DNA from: Phytoactinopolyspora alkaliphila
GTDB taxonomy: Bacteria > Actinomycetota > Actinomycetes > Jiangellales > Jiangellaceae
DNA: 64,000 nt
Assembly (NCBI RefSeq): GCF_010550695.1
Contig: NZ_JAAGOB010000001.1
Coordinates: 496,001 to 560,000 of the forward strand
Direction of reading: 5' to 3'
Positions 1-8,004 of the stretch are shown one piece after another (within the stretch, counting starts at the first letter, position 1; every line of letters begins with the position of its first letter). The notes beneath the pieces are model-generated. The model was not told the origin of the DNA. It ran no database searches and worked only from the letters and a program-made list of their open reading frames with translations. The translations under genes were made by a program, and so were the position numbers.

Positions 1-39
1 CAGGAAAGCCGTGCCGGCCAGGATGCGTCGTTGTGCCAT
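1..39 (-). CDS. N-terminal fragment of a probable secreted protein (cut by window edge)
   Basis: Only the first 13 codons are inside the window: ATG at 39, preceded by a good ribosome-binding site (TAAGGAG, 56-50 on the minus strand). The visible residues begin MAQRRILAGTAFL, a basic start followed by hydrophobic residues, as in a signal peptide. The gene lies just downstream of, and in the same direction as, the LacI regulator. A sugar ABC-transporter binding protein would fit that position, but this is inference from context; nothing in 13 residues identifies a family. Confidence 0.5.
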   Translation of the reverse strand, partial: MAQRRILAGTAFL

Positions 40-103
40 GGTGTTCTCACTCCTTAGTGAGGCTGGGCAGGGGGTGCTGATCAGGGGGTTCTGGTCATGT
101 TGG

Positions 104-1138
104 TCATGGCGTGTGATTCATGGGTAGGCGTGCCGGGCCGGTGGTGGACTGCACATCAAGCCGGCACGGAATCAGTGTGTGCAGCGCTGTGGCGCCCGTT
201 CCTTCGATCTGGGCGATGAGCGAGGTGACCCCGAGCCGGCCGAGCTCGGTGCCGGGAGCGGACATCGTGGTGAGCCGCGGATGGCTGAGTGCCCCCACCC
301 GCGGTGAAGAGACGATCGACAGCACGGACATGTCGTCCGGGATCCGTTTCCCGCGCTCCAGGAGCTCGGCCATCGCCCCGAAGGTGGCGGCGTCGTTCAT
401 GGTCATGAGCGCGGTCACCCGCGGATGGCTGGCGGCCAGACCGGCCGTCGCGATCCGGCCCGCGTCAGCCGACTCGTCGCAATGGCGCACGACGACGGAA
501 AGCCCGCGCTCGGTCATGTACCGCTCGAACGCCGCGCCCACCCGGACCGTCGGCCCGTACCCCGCGTCCAGACTGGCCCGCGAGTGGCTGAGCAGTGCGA
601 TGTCGCGGTGCCCCAGTGCGGTGAGGTGGTCCAGGGCGTCACGGACAGTGGTCTCGAAATCGATGTCCGCATAGTGAAGGGTGTCCGGGTCCTCCGTCCG
701 TCCGATCAGTGTGAACGGGGTTCCGACCTCGTGCAGCAAAGCAACGCGGGGATCATCGAGACGGACTTCCATCACCAGCGCGCCGTCGGCCAGCCCTTGC
801 TGAAGGAGTTCGCGGGTCTCGTGGCCCTCCTGGTCGTTCACGGGCCAGAGAACGAGGTGATAGCCCCGCTCGCGTGCCGTCTCGGCGGCCGAGGTGACGA
901 ACTCGAGTGCCGTGCCGGACAAGCCCCGCTCGATGGCGGGGAAGAGCATCGCGAGGATGTGAGTTCGCCGGCTGGCGAGGCTACGGGCGATCGCGTTGCG
1001 CTGATAGCCGAGCTGGTCCATGGCCGCCTGGATCCGCGCCCGCGTCTTCTCCGACACCGGGCGGACGCCGGTGAGCGCATAGGAGACCGTGCTCAGGGAT
1101 ACGCCCGCCAGGTTGGCGACGTCGTGCATCGTAGCCAT
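104..1138 (-). CDS. LacI-family transcriptional regulator
   Basis: A 344-residue DNA-binding repressor of the LacI/GalR family. The N-terminus carries the helix-turn-helix and hinge helix (MHDVANLAGVSLSTVSYALT, then QLGYQRNAIARSL), followed by a periplasmic-binding-protein-like effector domain from about residue 60 to the end. The ATG at 1138 is preferred over an upstream in-frame start because AGGGAGG lies a few bases before it and the HTH begins two residues in, as in the family. The gene sits ahead of a probable secreted protein at 1-39, so it probably controls sugar uptake. Three tandem operator-like repeats lie 27-66 bp upstream (1165-1204), which suggests autoregulation. The effector sugar is unknown. 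Confidence 0.93.
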   Translation of the reverse strand: MATMHDVANLAGVSLSTVSYALTGVRPVSEKTRARIQAAMDQLGYQRNAIARSLASRRTHILAMLFPAIERGLSGTALEFVTSAAETARERGYHLVLWPVNDQEGHETRELLQQGLADGALVMEVRLDDPRVALLHEVGTPFTLIGRTEDPDTLHYADIDFETTVRDALDHLTALGHRDIALLSHSRASLDAGYGPTVRVGAAFERYMTERGLSVVVRHCDESADAGRIATAGLAASHPRVTALMTMNDAATFGAMAELLERGKRIPDDMSVLSIVSSPRVGALSHPRLTTMSAPGTELGRLGVTSLIAQIEGTGATALHTLIPCRLDVQSTTGPARLPMNHTP

Positions 1139-1164
1139 GGGACCTCCCTGTCGAACGCGACCCA

Positions 1165-1204
1165 TCGAAACGGATAGTCGAAACGGTTAGTCGAAACGCT
1201 TCGA
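1165..1204. promoter_or_regulatory. Tandem LacI-type operator array upstream of the lacI gene
   Basis: Three copies of TCGAAACG start at 1165, 1178 and 1191 with an exact 13-bp period. The last continues as TCGAAACGCTTCGA, a near-perfect dyad with a central CG, which is the classic LacI-family operator form. The array sits directly upstream of the LacI start at 1138. Seen directly: the repeats and spacing. Inferred: that this LacI protein binds them. Confidence 0.6.
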
Positions 1205-1328
1205 CACCATGTTTCGCGCACGTTGCCGGTTCCGTCAAGCGAAATCGGGTCACGAATTGGTCTCGCGCCCCGTGATCTCGGGCCGGTTTCGGGCACGTGC
1301 GGGCGCCGTCGCAGGTGATGATCTGCGT

Positions 1329-1348
1329 CACATCGGCGAGCCGATGTG
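1329..1348. promoter_or_regulatory. Perfect 20-bp dyad in the long intergenic region before DUF4193
   Basis: The roughly 300 bases from 1205 to 1504 hold no gene. The clearest element is CACATCGGC-GA-GCCGATGTG, a perfect inverted repeat with 9-bp arms, the size expected of a dimeric repressor site. A 9-bp direct repeat (ACGGAACGT at 1429 and 1454) lies closer to the DUF4193 start. No confident -35/-10 pair was found. Which regulator uses the dyad is unknown. Confidence 0.4.
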
Positions 1349-1504
1349 CGAATTGGGTAAGAAATCAGGCACAATCTCGGCGCCGGACCGGGCACAACCA
1401 CGGGCTCTCATGCGTTAGCAAGAGCACGACGGAACGTGGTACCGCCTGGTGCCACGGAACGTACTGTTTGACTCTTTAGCGCTCACCCAAGGGGGAAAGC
1501 CCTG

Positions 1505-1804
1505 ATGGCAACCGATTACGACGCACCACGCAAGACCGACGACGACATCTCCGAGGACTCGATCGAGGAGCTGAAGAACCGCCGGATGGACAAGGCGTCC
1601 GGCATCGTCGACGTCGACGAGGCCGATCTCAACGAGTCCCTCGAGCTCCCTGGTGCTGACCTGTCCAACGAGGAACTCGCAGTCCGGGTTCTTCCGCGGC
1701 AGGCCGACGAGTTCACCTGCGGCCAGTGCTTCCTGGTTCACCACCGCAGTCAGCTGGCCAAGGAAGTGAACGGGCAGCTCGTCTGCCGCGACTGCGCAGC
1801 CTGA
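1505..1804 (+). CDS. DUF4193 family small zinc-ribbon-like protein
   Basis: A 99-residue acidic protein of the actinobacterial DUF4193 family (M. tuberculosis Rv2699c-like). The N-terminal two thirds are rich in Asp/Glu. The C-terminus has CGQC and CRDC pairs about 25 residues apart, typical of a zinc ribbon. The ATG at 1505 follows a strong AAGGGGGAAAG ribosome-binding site. Function is not established for the family. A strong hairpin terminator follows at 1829-1865, so it is probably a single-gene transcript next to dut. Confidence 0.92.
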   Translation: MATDYDAPRKTDDDISEDSIEELKNRRMDKASGIVDVDEADLNESLELPGADLSNEELAVRVLPRQADEFTCGQCFLVHHRSQLAKEVNGQLVCRDCAA

Positions 1805-1828
1805 TGCGGTCCGGCGCCGTCGGCACAT

Positions 1829-1865
1829 CGGCCGGTGTGGGGTCTGGTAGGCCCCACACCGGCCG
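1829..1865 (+). terminator. Strong stem-loop terminator after DUF4193
   Basis: A perfect 14-bp stem (CGGCCGGTGTGGGG at 1829-1842 pairing with 1852-1865) encloses a 9-nt loop. It lies 25 bp past the DUF4193 stop and just before the dut start. No U-run follows, which is common for actinobacterial terminators. Confidence 0.7.
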
Positions 1866-1884
1866 AACGGTAGGGTCAGCCACC

Positions 1885-2352
1885 GTGGACACCTCATCGA
1901 CGCCAGCCGGTGCGGCCCCCGTGGACGTGCTGGTCGCCCGGCTTGACGGCGGCATCGGCCTGCCCTCCTACGCCCATCCGGGCGACGCCGGCGCGGACCT
2001 CGTCACCACCGAGGACGTCACGATCGCTCCAGGCGAACGCGCGCTGGTCGGCACGGGCATCGCCATCGCCCTGCCCGCGGGATACGCTGCATTTGTCCAC
2101 CCCCGGTCCGGGCTGGGCCACCGGCTGGGAGTGAGCATCGTGAACACCCCCGGCACGGTCGACGCCGGATACCGGGGAGAGATCAAAGTTCTTCTGGTCA
2201 ACCATGACCTGCGGGAACCGGCGGTCTTTTCGCGAGGCGACCGGATCGCCCAGCTCGTGGTGCAGAAGGTAGAGCGCGCCGTGTTCCACGAGGTGACGCG
2301 ATTGCCCGGATCGGCACGCGGGGACGGTGGATACGGCTCGACAGGCCGTTGA
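1885..2352 (+). CDS. dut: dUTP diphosphatase (dUTPase)
   Basis: Hydrolyses dUTP to dUMP and pyrophosphate, keeping uracil out of DNA and supplying dUMP for thymidylate synthesis. All five trimeric dUTPase motifs appear in order: [41 protein letters not shown] and the C-terminal [11 protein letters not shown] arm that closes over the active site. The GTG at 1885 gives 155 residues, the usual family length. A second GTG at 1921 is possible, and longer upstream starts would run through the terminator at 1829-1865. DUF3710 follows 42 bp downstream in the same direction. Confidence 0.97.
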   Translation: MDTSSTPAGAAPVDVLVARLDGGIGLPSYAHPGDAGADLVTTEDVTIAPGERALVGTGIAIALPAGYAAFVHPRSGLGHRLGVSIVNTPGTVDAGYRGEIKVLLVNHDLREPAVFSRGDRIAQLVVQKVERAVFHEVTRLPGSARGDGGYGSTGR

Positions 2353-2394
2353 GATCAGCAACGCACGCTCACGAAACGTAGGGAGTCAGCTCAC

Positions 2395-3225
2395 GTGGTG
2401 TTTCGACGCCGGAGGCGGGACGACGAATCGGCCGGCCAGGTCGACGCTGGCACCGAACCTGCCCAGGACGACCACGCCGGCTCTCCATCTGGCGCCGACT
2501 CTCCACCTCGCCAGGCTGGGCCGTTCGACGTCTCCGAGATCGCGCGTGAAGCTCTCAGCGATCGGATCGACCTCGGCGGGATCCTGGTCAAGGGCGTCGA
2601 GGGATTGAAGATCCAGCTTCAGGTCGACAAGCGAACCGGGCGCGGCACCAGCGCGCTGCTCGCCGTCGGCGATGCCGCGGTGCAGCTGGTAGCCGTCGCG
2701 GCGCCGCGCAGCGCGGGTATGTGGGAGCAGGCCATGCTGGAGATCACCGCCGACGCGGAGCGCCGCGGCGGCGCGGTGCAAGAGGGCTCGGGTCCGTTCG
2801 GCACCGAGGTCCGGGTGGTGCTGCCGGTCAAGACCCAGGACGGCAAGCAAGGACGGCAGGCGTCGCGGATCTCGGGTATCGACGGCCCCCGGTGGATGCT
2901 CCGGGCCACCTTCCTCGGAAAGGCCATCACGGACGCGAACGCCTTCCAGCGCCTGGTGCAGCTGGTCCGCGACGTCGTGGTGGTGCGTGGCGACGGTCCC
3001 ATGCCTCCCGGCGAGGTGATCGCGTTGCGTCCGCCGCCGCGGGGAGAGGCGGCCGGGGAAGCGACCGAGGGCGCGGTCGAGGACGGCGCCGCCACCATCA
3101 CCGACACGCGCACGGCCGAGGCGGTTCCTACCGATACATCGGTCACCGGTACCTCCGCTTCCGGTACTGCGGGCGCGGATGACGACGACGCCGGATCCGG
3201 TCCCGACGAGGGTTCGCAGCGGTGA
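2395..3225 (+). CDS. DUF3710 family protein
   Basis: A 276-residue soluble protein of the actinobacterial DUF3710 family, usually found next to dut. The conserved core runs from about residue 43 (GPFDVSEI) to 212 and includes VDLGGI-like and GPRWMLRATFLG segments. It is flanked by a basic N-terminus and a low-complexity acidic Thr/Ala/Gly tail likely to be disordered. It starts with GTG at 2395 after GGGAG. Its last codons overlap the GTG of the next gene (3222), indicating translational coupling. No biochemical role is established. Confidence 0.9.
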   Translation: MVFRRRRRDDESAGQVDAGTEPAQDDHAGSPSGADSPPRQAGPFDVSEIAREALSDRIDLGGILVKGVEGLKIQLQVDKRTGRGTSALLAVGDAAVQLVAVAAPRSAGMWEQAMLEITADAERRGGAVQEGSGPFGTEVRVVLPVKTQDGKQGRQASRISGIDGPRWMLRATFLGKAITDANAFQRLVQLVRDVVVVRGDGPMPPGEVIALRPPPRGEAAGEATEGAVEDGAATITDTRTAEAVPTDTSVTGTSASGTAGADDDDAGSGPDEGSQR

Positions 3226-4019
3226 ACCCTGGCCAGGGATCCTCCGGCGACCCTCAGGACGCGGGTGATATGGGCGATGTGGGCGCGCAGGATGTCGGCA
3301 CGCAGGACCTCGGCGGGCAGCATTCCGAGGGCTCCGGCCCCCACGGATCCGAGGAAGGTCAGCGAAGCACGGGGCTGGCAGGTGCCGTGGCCGGTGCCGA
3401 CCGGTTCCGTGCCACCAATGCGCTGACCCCGGCCGCCTTCCTCGACGCGGGCTTCCCGTTAGCTCTGTTCACGGTCGTCTACACGGCGGGTGGACGCGAT
3501 CTCACCATGTCGCTGTGGGCGGCGCTCGCGGCCGGTGCCGTTCTAGGCGTCTTCCGGATCGTCCGGCGTGAGCCGCTGCAGAACGTCATCGCAGGTTTCC
3601 TCGGCCTCGGCCTGGCTGCCTTCTGGGCGCACCGGACCGGCCAGCCGGAGGACGTCTTCCTGCCCGGACTGCTGATCAATGTCGGCTACGGACTCGCGTA
3701 TCTGGTGTCCATTCTGGTCCGGTGGCCCCTGCTCGGCGTGTTCGTCGGTCTGGCCACCGGCCAGGGAATGTCCTGGCGCAGCGACCCCCAGCTGATGCGT
3801 GCCTACACCAAGGCGAGCGCGGTGTGGGTGGCGATGTTCGCCTTCCGGCTGTCGGTCCAGGCGCCGCTGTACTTCGCCGGCGAGGACCAGCTCGGCTGGC
3901 TGGCCGGCGCGCGGCTGGTCATGAGCTGGCCGCTGTTCCTGCTCGTCGCATATCTGTCCTGGCTGATCATCCGGCCGGCGTACCGAGCTCATCAGGAGCG
4001 GCAAGCCGCGGTGACCTGA
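3222..4019 (+). CDS. DUF3159 family membrane protein
   Basis: A 265-residue integral membrane protein. The first 65 residues are hydrophilic and rich in Gly/Asp/Gln. Five or six hydrophobic spans follow (from about FLDAGFPLALFTVVY to LFLLVAYLSWLII). Family and neighbourhood match DUF3159, a conserved actinobacterial protein next to dut and DUF3710. The GTG start overlaps the DUF3710 stop by four bases (GTGA), so the two are co-translated. The OB-fold protein that often separates the two genes in relatives is absent. Substrate, if it is a transporter, is unknown. Confidence 0.9.
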   Translation: MNPGQGSSGDPQDAGDMGDVGAQDVGTQDLGGQHSEGSGPHGSEEGQRSTGLAGAVAGADRFRATNALTPAAFLDAGFPLALFTVVYTAGGRDLTMSLWAALAAGAVLGVFRIVRREPLQNVIAGFLGLGLAAFWAHRTGQPEDVFLPGLLINVGYGLAYLVSILVRWPLLGVFVGLATGQGMSWRSDPQLMRAYTKASAVWVAMFAFRLSVQAPLYFAGEDQLGWLAGARLVMSWPLFLLVAYLSWLIIRPAYRAHQERQAAVT

Positions 4020-4083
4020 TCTCCTCCGGCGGAGATCGATCATCCGGCCCGTAAGGTCGAGGGTGGATCGCCGCCGCCGAGGT

Positions 4084-4249
4084 CGATCAGATGACACATC
4101 GGCGATATGCCGCCGAGTACGTCACCTGATCATTCTCCGTTCGTATCGTGAGACGCGATCAGATGACAAAGGGTGCCTGCCGTTCGCACTTTGTGCACCT
4201 GATCGTTAAGTCCGAAGCGATCAGACGACATATCGACGATCAGGTGACA
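4084..4249. repeat. Cluster of six 13-bp repeats in mixed orientation
   Basis: Six copies of CGATCAGRYGACA or its complement occur at 4084-4096 (+), 4121-4131 (-), 4156-4168 (+), 4194-4205 (-), 4218-4230 (+) and 4237-4249 (+). Two opposed pairs can fold into hairpins. The second pair extends through ACAAAG and CTTTGT on the two arms. Copies one and five match over 23 bp (CGATCAGAYGACAYATCGRCGAT). The cluster fills the gap between the convergent DUF3159 and TrkA genes. It could be a bidirectional terminator, a REP-like family, or a protein-binding array. Confidence 0.8.
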
Positions 4250-4276
4250 CCTCGCGGCGAGCGCAGGTAGTGCGGC

Positions 4277-4945
4277 TCACGTGTCGCGGGGGGAGAGAAG
4301 CTCCTCCAGCTCGTTCTCCTGGTCAGGAGCAGCGACGAAGAGCAGCTCGTCGCCGGGCTCGAGCGCGAGGTCCGGGCGCGGGCTGTGCACGTGGCGGCCA
4401 CGGATGACCGAGACCAGCGACGTGTCATGCGGCCAATCGACATCGCCGACCGTGGTGCCCACCATGGGCGCGCGGGCCGGAAGAGTCAACTCCACCAGGT
4501 TCGCCTCACCCTGTCGGAACGTGAACAGGCGGACCAGGTCGCCAACGCTGACAGCCTCTTCGACCAGCGCGCTCATGATCCGCGGGGTCGAGACGGAGAC
4601 GTCGACGCCCCAGCTCTCGGTGAATAGCCACTCGTTGTCCGGATGGTTCACCCGAGCGACCACCCTGGGGACGTCGAACTCGGACTTCGCCAGCAGGGAC
4701 ACCACCAGGTTGACTTTGTCGTCGCCGGTGGCGGCGATCACCACGTGACAGCGGTGCAACGCCGCTTCCTCGAGGGTGGACAGCTCGCAGGCGTCGGCCA
4801 GGAGCCATTCTGCGCTGGGTACGCTGTCGGCCTTGATCGCCCTCGGATCCCGGTCGATCATGAGGACTTCGTGGCCGTTGTCGAGCAGCTCGGTGGCGAT
4901 GGACCGTCCGACGTTGCCCGCGCCGGCGATGGCGACCCGCATCAT
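4277..4945 (-). CDS. ceoC: TrkA-family potassium-uptake regulatory protein (RCK, second of pair)
   Basis: A 222-residue cytoplasmic nucleotide-sensing subunit of a K+ transport system. A TrkA-N Rossmann domain opens with VAIAGAGNVGRSIATELL (NAD-binding GxGxxG) and the acidic end of beta-2 (MIDRD). A TrkA-C domain begins near residue 135 (GEANLVELTLPARAPMVG) and ends with the ligand pocket GDELLFVA. The start ATG at 4945 overlaps the ceoB stop (ATGA), so both RCK subunits are made together. No membrane K+ channel subunit is visible in the window. Named by analogy with the M. tuberculosis pair. Confidence 0.93.
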   Translation of the reverse strand: MMRVAIAGAGNVGRSIATELLDNGHEVLMIDRDPRAIKADSVPSAEWLLADACELSTLEEAALHRCHVVIAATGDDKVNLVVSLLAKSEFDVPRVVARVNHPDNEWLFTESWGVDVSVSTPRIMSALVEEAVSVGDLVRLFTFRQGEANLVELTLPARAPMVGTTVGDVDWPHDTSLVSVIRGRHVHSPRPDLALEPGDELLFVAAPDQENELEELLSPRDT

Positions 4946-5607
4946 GACGACGCCCCCGATCCGCCGGCGAACGTGGCGACCGCGGCAGCGATATCCGTGT
5001 CGGCGACGACGGCGTGCACCCGGTCGCCTTCCTCGATCACGGTGTCGGCGTGGGGGATGAGACCACGGCCGAACCGGGTGATCAGGGCGACCCGGGAACC
5101 GGAGGCCTGTTCGAGGGCGCGCACGGACGACCCGATCCACTTGGGGCCCAGGTGCGCCTCGGCCAGCCGTACGGTGCCGGACGGATCCACCCACTCCGTC
5201 TCGATCTCGTCCGGCAGGATGCGTCGCAGTACCTGGTCGGCGGACCAGCGGACGGTGGCCACGGTGGGGATGCCGAGGCGCTCGTACACTTCCGCGCGCC
5301 CCGGGTCGTAGATGCGGGCAACGACGTTGGTCACGCCGAACGTGTCCCGTGCGACCCTGGCGGCGATGATGTTCGAGTTGTCTCCGCTGCTGACGGCGGC
5401 GAACGCGCCGGCCTCGGTGATGCCGGCCTCCTGCAGCACGTGCCGGTCGAAGCCCACGCCGGTGATGGTGATGCCCTCGAAACCGGGTCTGAGCCGCCGG
5501 AAGGCGTCCTTGTTCTGGTCGACGACGGCAACACTGTGCCCACGTGTCTGAAGACCGTGGGCGAGTGTGGACCCCACCCGGCCACATCCCATGATGACGA
5601 CGTGCAC
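4942..5607 (-). CDS. ceoB: TrkA-family potassium-uptake regulatory protein (RCK, first of pair)
   Basis: A 221-residue partner of ceoC. It starts VHVVIMGCGRVGSTLAHGL, the family's characteristic N-terminus with the NAD(H)-binding glycine motif, followed by VVDQN at the end of beta-2. The TrkA-C domain covers the last 80 residues. GTG at 5607 is chosen because it gives this canonical start and has GGGAGAGG upstream; an earlier in-frame start would add 20 unrelated residues. It is divergent from the TRAM methyltransferase with only 37 bp between them, so the promoters must overlap. Confidence 0.93.
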   Translation of the reverse strand: MHVVIMGCGRVGSTLAHGLQTRGHSVAVVDQNKDAFRRLRPGFEGITITGVGFDRHVLQEAGITEAGAFAAVSSGDNSNIIAARVARDTFGVTNVVARIYDPGRAEVYERLGIPTVATVRWSADQVLRRILPDEIETEWVDPSGTVRLAEAHLGPKWIGSSVRALEQASGSRVALITRFGRGLIPHADTVIEEGDRVHAVVADTDIAAAVATFAGGSGASS

Positions 5608-5644
5608 GCTCGTCCTCTCCCTCGACCTGTCTAACATATCCGGT

Positions 5645-6919
5645 GTGCCAGCCCCTGTGGAGATCACCGTCGAGATCGATCGAGCCGCCCACGGCGGATT
5701 CGGTGTCGGCCGGCACGAGGGCCGGGTTGTCTTCGTGCGTCACTCGCTTCCCGGGGAACGGGTTCGCGCTCTGGTCACGGACGGAGCTGACGACGCCCGG
5801 TACTGGCGTGCCGACGCGGTGGAGGTGCTGTCGGCTTCGCCGGACCGTGTCACGGCGCCGTGCCGTTACGCCCGCCCGGGACAGTGTGGCGGCTGCGACT
5901 GGCAGCATGCGTCGTTGCCGGCCCAGCGCCGGCTGAAGGCCGGTGTCGTCCAGGAGCAGCTGAGCCGGCTGGCCGGCATCGAGTGGGACGTCGTCGTCGA
6001 GCCCGTGCCCAGACACGACGACGACCAGGACGACGACGGCCTGGGCTGGAGGACAAGAGTCACCTATGCCGTCGACGACGAAGACCGAGCGGGACTGCGG
6101 CGGCACCGCTCGCACGAGGTGATACCGATCGAGGAATGCCTGATCGCTCATCCGGGTGTGCGCTCGATGGGCGTGGAGGGCAGGCGTTGGCCTGGGGTGG
6201 AGTCCGTGGAGTCGGTCACGTCGAGTTCTGGGGAACGGCTCGTCGTCGTCGAACCGGGACAACTCGACGTCGAGGTGCCGGACCTGCCCGAGGACGTCTC
6301 GGTGCTCGTCGGCCAGGATCGCGGACGTCCCCGCGTGCTTCACGGCCAGTCCGCGGTGACCGAGCTGGCCGGCGGCCGGCGTTGGCGGGTCACCGGGGGC
6401 GGGTTCTGGCAGGTGCATCCCGGCGCCGCCACCACGCTGACCGAGGCCGTGCTGGAGGCCTTGGCGCCTCAACCCGGTGAACGGGCGCTCGATCTGTACA
6501 GCGGCGTCGGGCTGTTCGCGGCCGCCATCGCCGACAGGGTCGGCCGCGGTGGCCGGGTGACGGCTATCGAGGGCGACCGCAGCGCGGTTGCGGACGCCCG
6601 CCACAATCTGAGTGACATGCCGCAGGTACGGATTGTTTCCGGTCCGGTGGCCAAGATCCTCGCCCGCGACGACGACGCCCGCGCCGACGTGGTAGTCCTT
6701 GACCCGCCACGGGCGGGAGCGAAGCTCGCCGTGGTGAGTGCCATTGCCCGGCGTCGGCCCAGAGCCATCGCCTACGTCGCCTGTGACCCCGCTGCGCTCG
6801 CTCGTGACCTGGCCGCACTCTCCACGCATGGCTACGAGCTCGCCGGGCTGCGTGCGTTCGACCTGTTCCCGATGACGCATCACGTGGAGTGCGTCGCACT
6901 GGTGAGACCCCGGGCGTGA
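5645..6919 (+). CDS. TRAM-domain class I SAM-dependent RNA methyltransferase (TrmA/RlmD-like)
   Basis: A 424-residue predicted RNA m5U methyltransferase. It has an N-terminal TRAM RNA-binding domain (residues 5-60, GGFGVGRHEGRVVFVR). Cys73, Cys81 and Cys84 (CGGCDWQH) form an iron-sulfur cluster site, probably with the later cysteine in EECLIAHPG. The catalytic domain has the SAM motif LDLYSGVGLFAAAI, VVLDPPRAG, and the nucleophile Cys380 in YVACDPAAL. GTG 5645 places the TRAM domain at the N-terminus. The rRNA or tRNA target position cannot be read from the sequence. It is the actinobacterial orthologue type next to ceoBC. Confidence 0.94.
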   Translation: MPAPVEITVEIDRAAHGGFGVGRHEGRVVFVRHSLPGERVRALVTDGADDARYWRADAVEVLSASPDRVTAPCRYARPGQCGGCDWQHASLPAQRRLKAGVVQEQLSRLAGIEWDVVVEPVPRHDDDQDDDGLGWRTRVTYAVDDEDRAGLRRHRSHEVIPIEECLIAHPGVRSMGVEGRRWPGVESVESVTSSSGERLVVVEPGQLDVEVPDLPEDVSVLVGQDRGRPRVLHGQSAVTELAGGRRWRVTGGGFWQVHPGAATTLTEAVLEALAPQPGERALDLYSGVGLFAAAIADRVGRGGRVTAIEGDRSAVADARHNLSDMPQVRIVSGPVAKILARDDDARADVVVLDPPRAGAKLAVVSAIARRRPRAIAYVACDPAALARDLAALSTHGYELAGLRAFDLFPMTHHVECVALVRPRA

Positions 6920-6932
6920 AAGGCTTGGCATC

Positions 6933-7859
6933 ATGCAGTTGAGAATCTTCACCGAACCACAACAGGGCGCGAGCTACGACGATCAGCTCCGGGTGGCCCA
7001 GGCTACTGAACGGCTCGGCTTCGACGCGTTCTTCCGCTCCGACCATTTCCTGTCGATGGGCAGCGCGAGCGGCCTGCCCGGTCCCACGGACTCCTGGGTG
7101 ACCCTTGCCGGCCTGGCTCGGGAGACGTCGCGGATCCGGCTCGGCACCCTGGTCTCGTCCGCGACGTTCCGGTATCCGGGCATGCTCGCCGTGCAGGTCG
7201 CCCAAGTGGACCAGATGTCCGGCGGGCGGGTCGAGCTCGGCCTCGGGGCCGGCTGGTTCGACGCCGAGCACGCGGCCTACGGTGTGCCGTTCCCGCCGAA
7301 GCGGTTCGGGCTCCTGGAAGAACAGCTCGAGCTCATCACCGGCATGTGGAGCACGCCGCAGGGGGAGAAGTTCCAGTACTCGGGTGAGCATTACACCGTG
7401 ACCGACTCGCCGGCGCTGCCCAAGCCGGCTCAGTCGCCGGTCCCGGTGATCATCGGCGGAAACGGGCCTCGTCGCACTCCGGCCCTGGCGGCCCGCTTCG
7501 CGAACGAATACAACACGTCCTTCCCGGCCAAGGCGGATATCCCGGAGCGGTTCGCCGCCGTGCGCAAGGCGTGCGAGGAAGCCGGCCGCGATCCGGACGA
7601 CCTGATCTACTCGGTGGCGCTCGTGCTGGCGTGCGGCAGCGACGAGGCCGAGTTCGCGCGCCGTGCTGCCGCGATCGGCCGGGAGCCGGACGAGGTGCGG
7701 CGAAACGGCCTGGCCGGAACTCCGCAGGAAGTGGTGGACGGCATCAACCAGCTGCGCGAGCACGGAGCGAGCCGGGTATATCTACAGGTCCTGGACCTGT
7801 CCGATCTGGACCATCTGGAGCTGGTGGCCGCCGAGGTCGCACCGCACGTCGCGGGCTGA
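6933..7859 (+). CDS. LLM-class F420-dependent oxidoreductase
   Basis: A 308-residue luciferase-like TIM-barrel protein. The family uses coenzyme F420 (or FMN) for hydride transfer to varied substrates. Signature parts are FDAFFRSDHF near residue 30, RIRLGTLVSSATFRYPGMLA, GRVELGLGAGWFDAEHAAYG and PVPVIIGGNGPRRTPALAARF. It starts 13 bp after the methyltransferase stop in the same direction, so the two are probably co-transcribed. The F420-dependent subgroup is typical of actinobacteria. The substrate is not predictable. Confidence 0.92.
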   Translation: MQLRIFTEPQQGASYDDQLRVAQATERLGFDAFFRSDHFLSMGSASGLPGPTDSWVTLAGLARETSRIRLGTLVSSATFRYPGMLAVQVAQVDQMSGGRVELGLGAGWFDAEHAAYGVPFPPKRFGLLEEQLELITGMWSTPQGEKFQYSGEHYTVTDSPALPKPAQSPVPVIIGGNGPRRTPALAARFANEYNTSFPAKADIPERFAAVRKACEEAGRDPDDLIYSVALVLACGSDEAEFARRAAAIGREPDEVRRNGLAGTPQEVVDGINQLREHGASRVYLQVLDLSDLDHLELVAAEVAPHVAG

Positions 7860-7863
7860 CGGC

Positions 7864-8004
7864 TCAGCCGCCAGGCTGGACCAGACCCGTCTGATAGGCG
7901 ACGACGACGCCCTGGGCCCGGTCGCGCAGATCGAGCTTGGTGAGAATCCGGCCCACGTGGGTCTTCACGGTCTGCTCGGCGAGCACCAGGGCGTCGGCGA
8001 TCTC
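7864..8004 (-). pseudogene. Remnant of a LuxR-type response regulator (HTH tail only)
   Basis: The last 46 or so residues read EIADALVLAEQTVKTHVGRI and continue into KLDLRDRAQGVVVAYQTGLV. This is the C-terminal half of a NarL/FixJ LuxR-type helix-turn-helix. A full protein would be about 215 residues with a receiver domain, but upstream the frame gives unrelated sequence and stops. No receiver motif exists nearby and no partner histidine kinase is present. I read it as a 5'-truncated, decaying gene. Confidence 0.75.

Noticed and set aside
1726-1884. A longer N-terminus for dUTPase
   Set aside because: It would read through the DUF4193 terminator stem, and the family core starts just after 1885.
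4084-4249. CRISPR array
   Set aside because: Repeats are 13 bp, alternate in orientation, have spacers of 6-26 bp, and no cas genes are present.
4277-6952. An 891-codon open frame on the minus strand running through ceoC, ceoB and the methyltransferase
   Set aside because: Only its last 222 codons (ceoC) look like protein. The rest is antisense to well-supported genes and is a GC-rich shadow.
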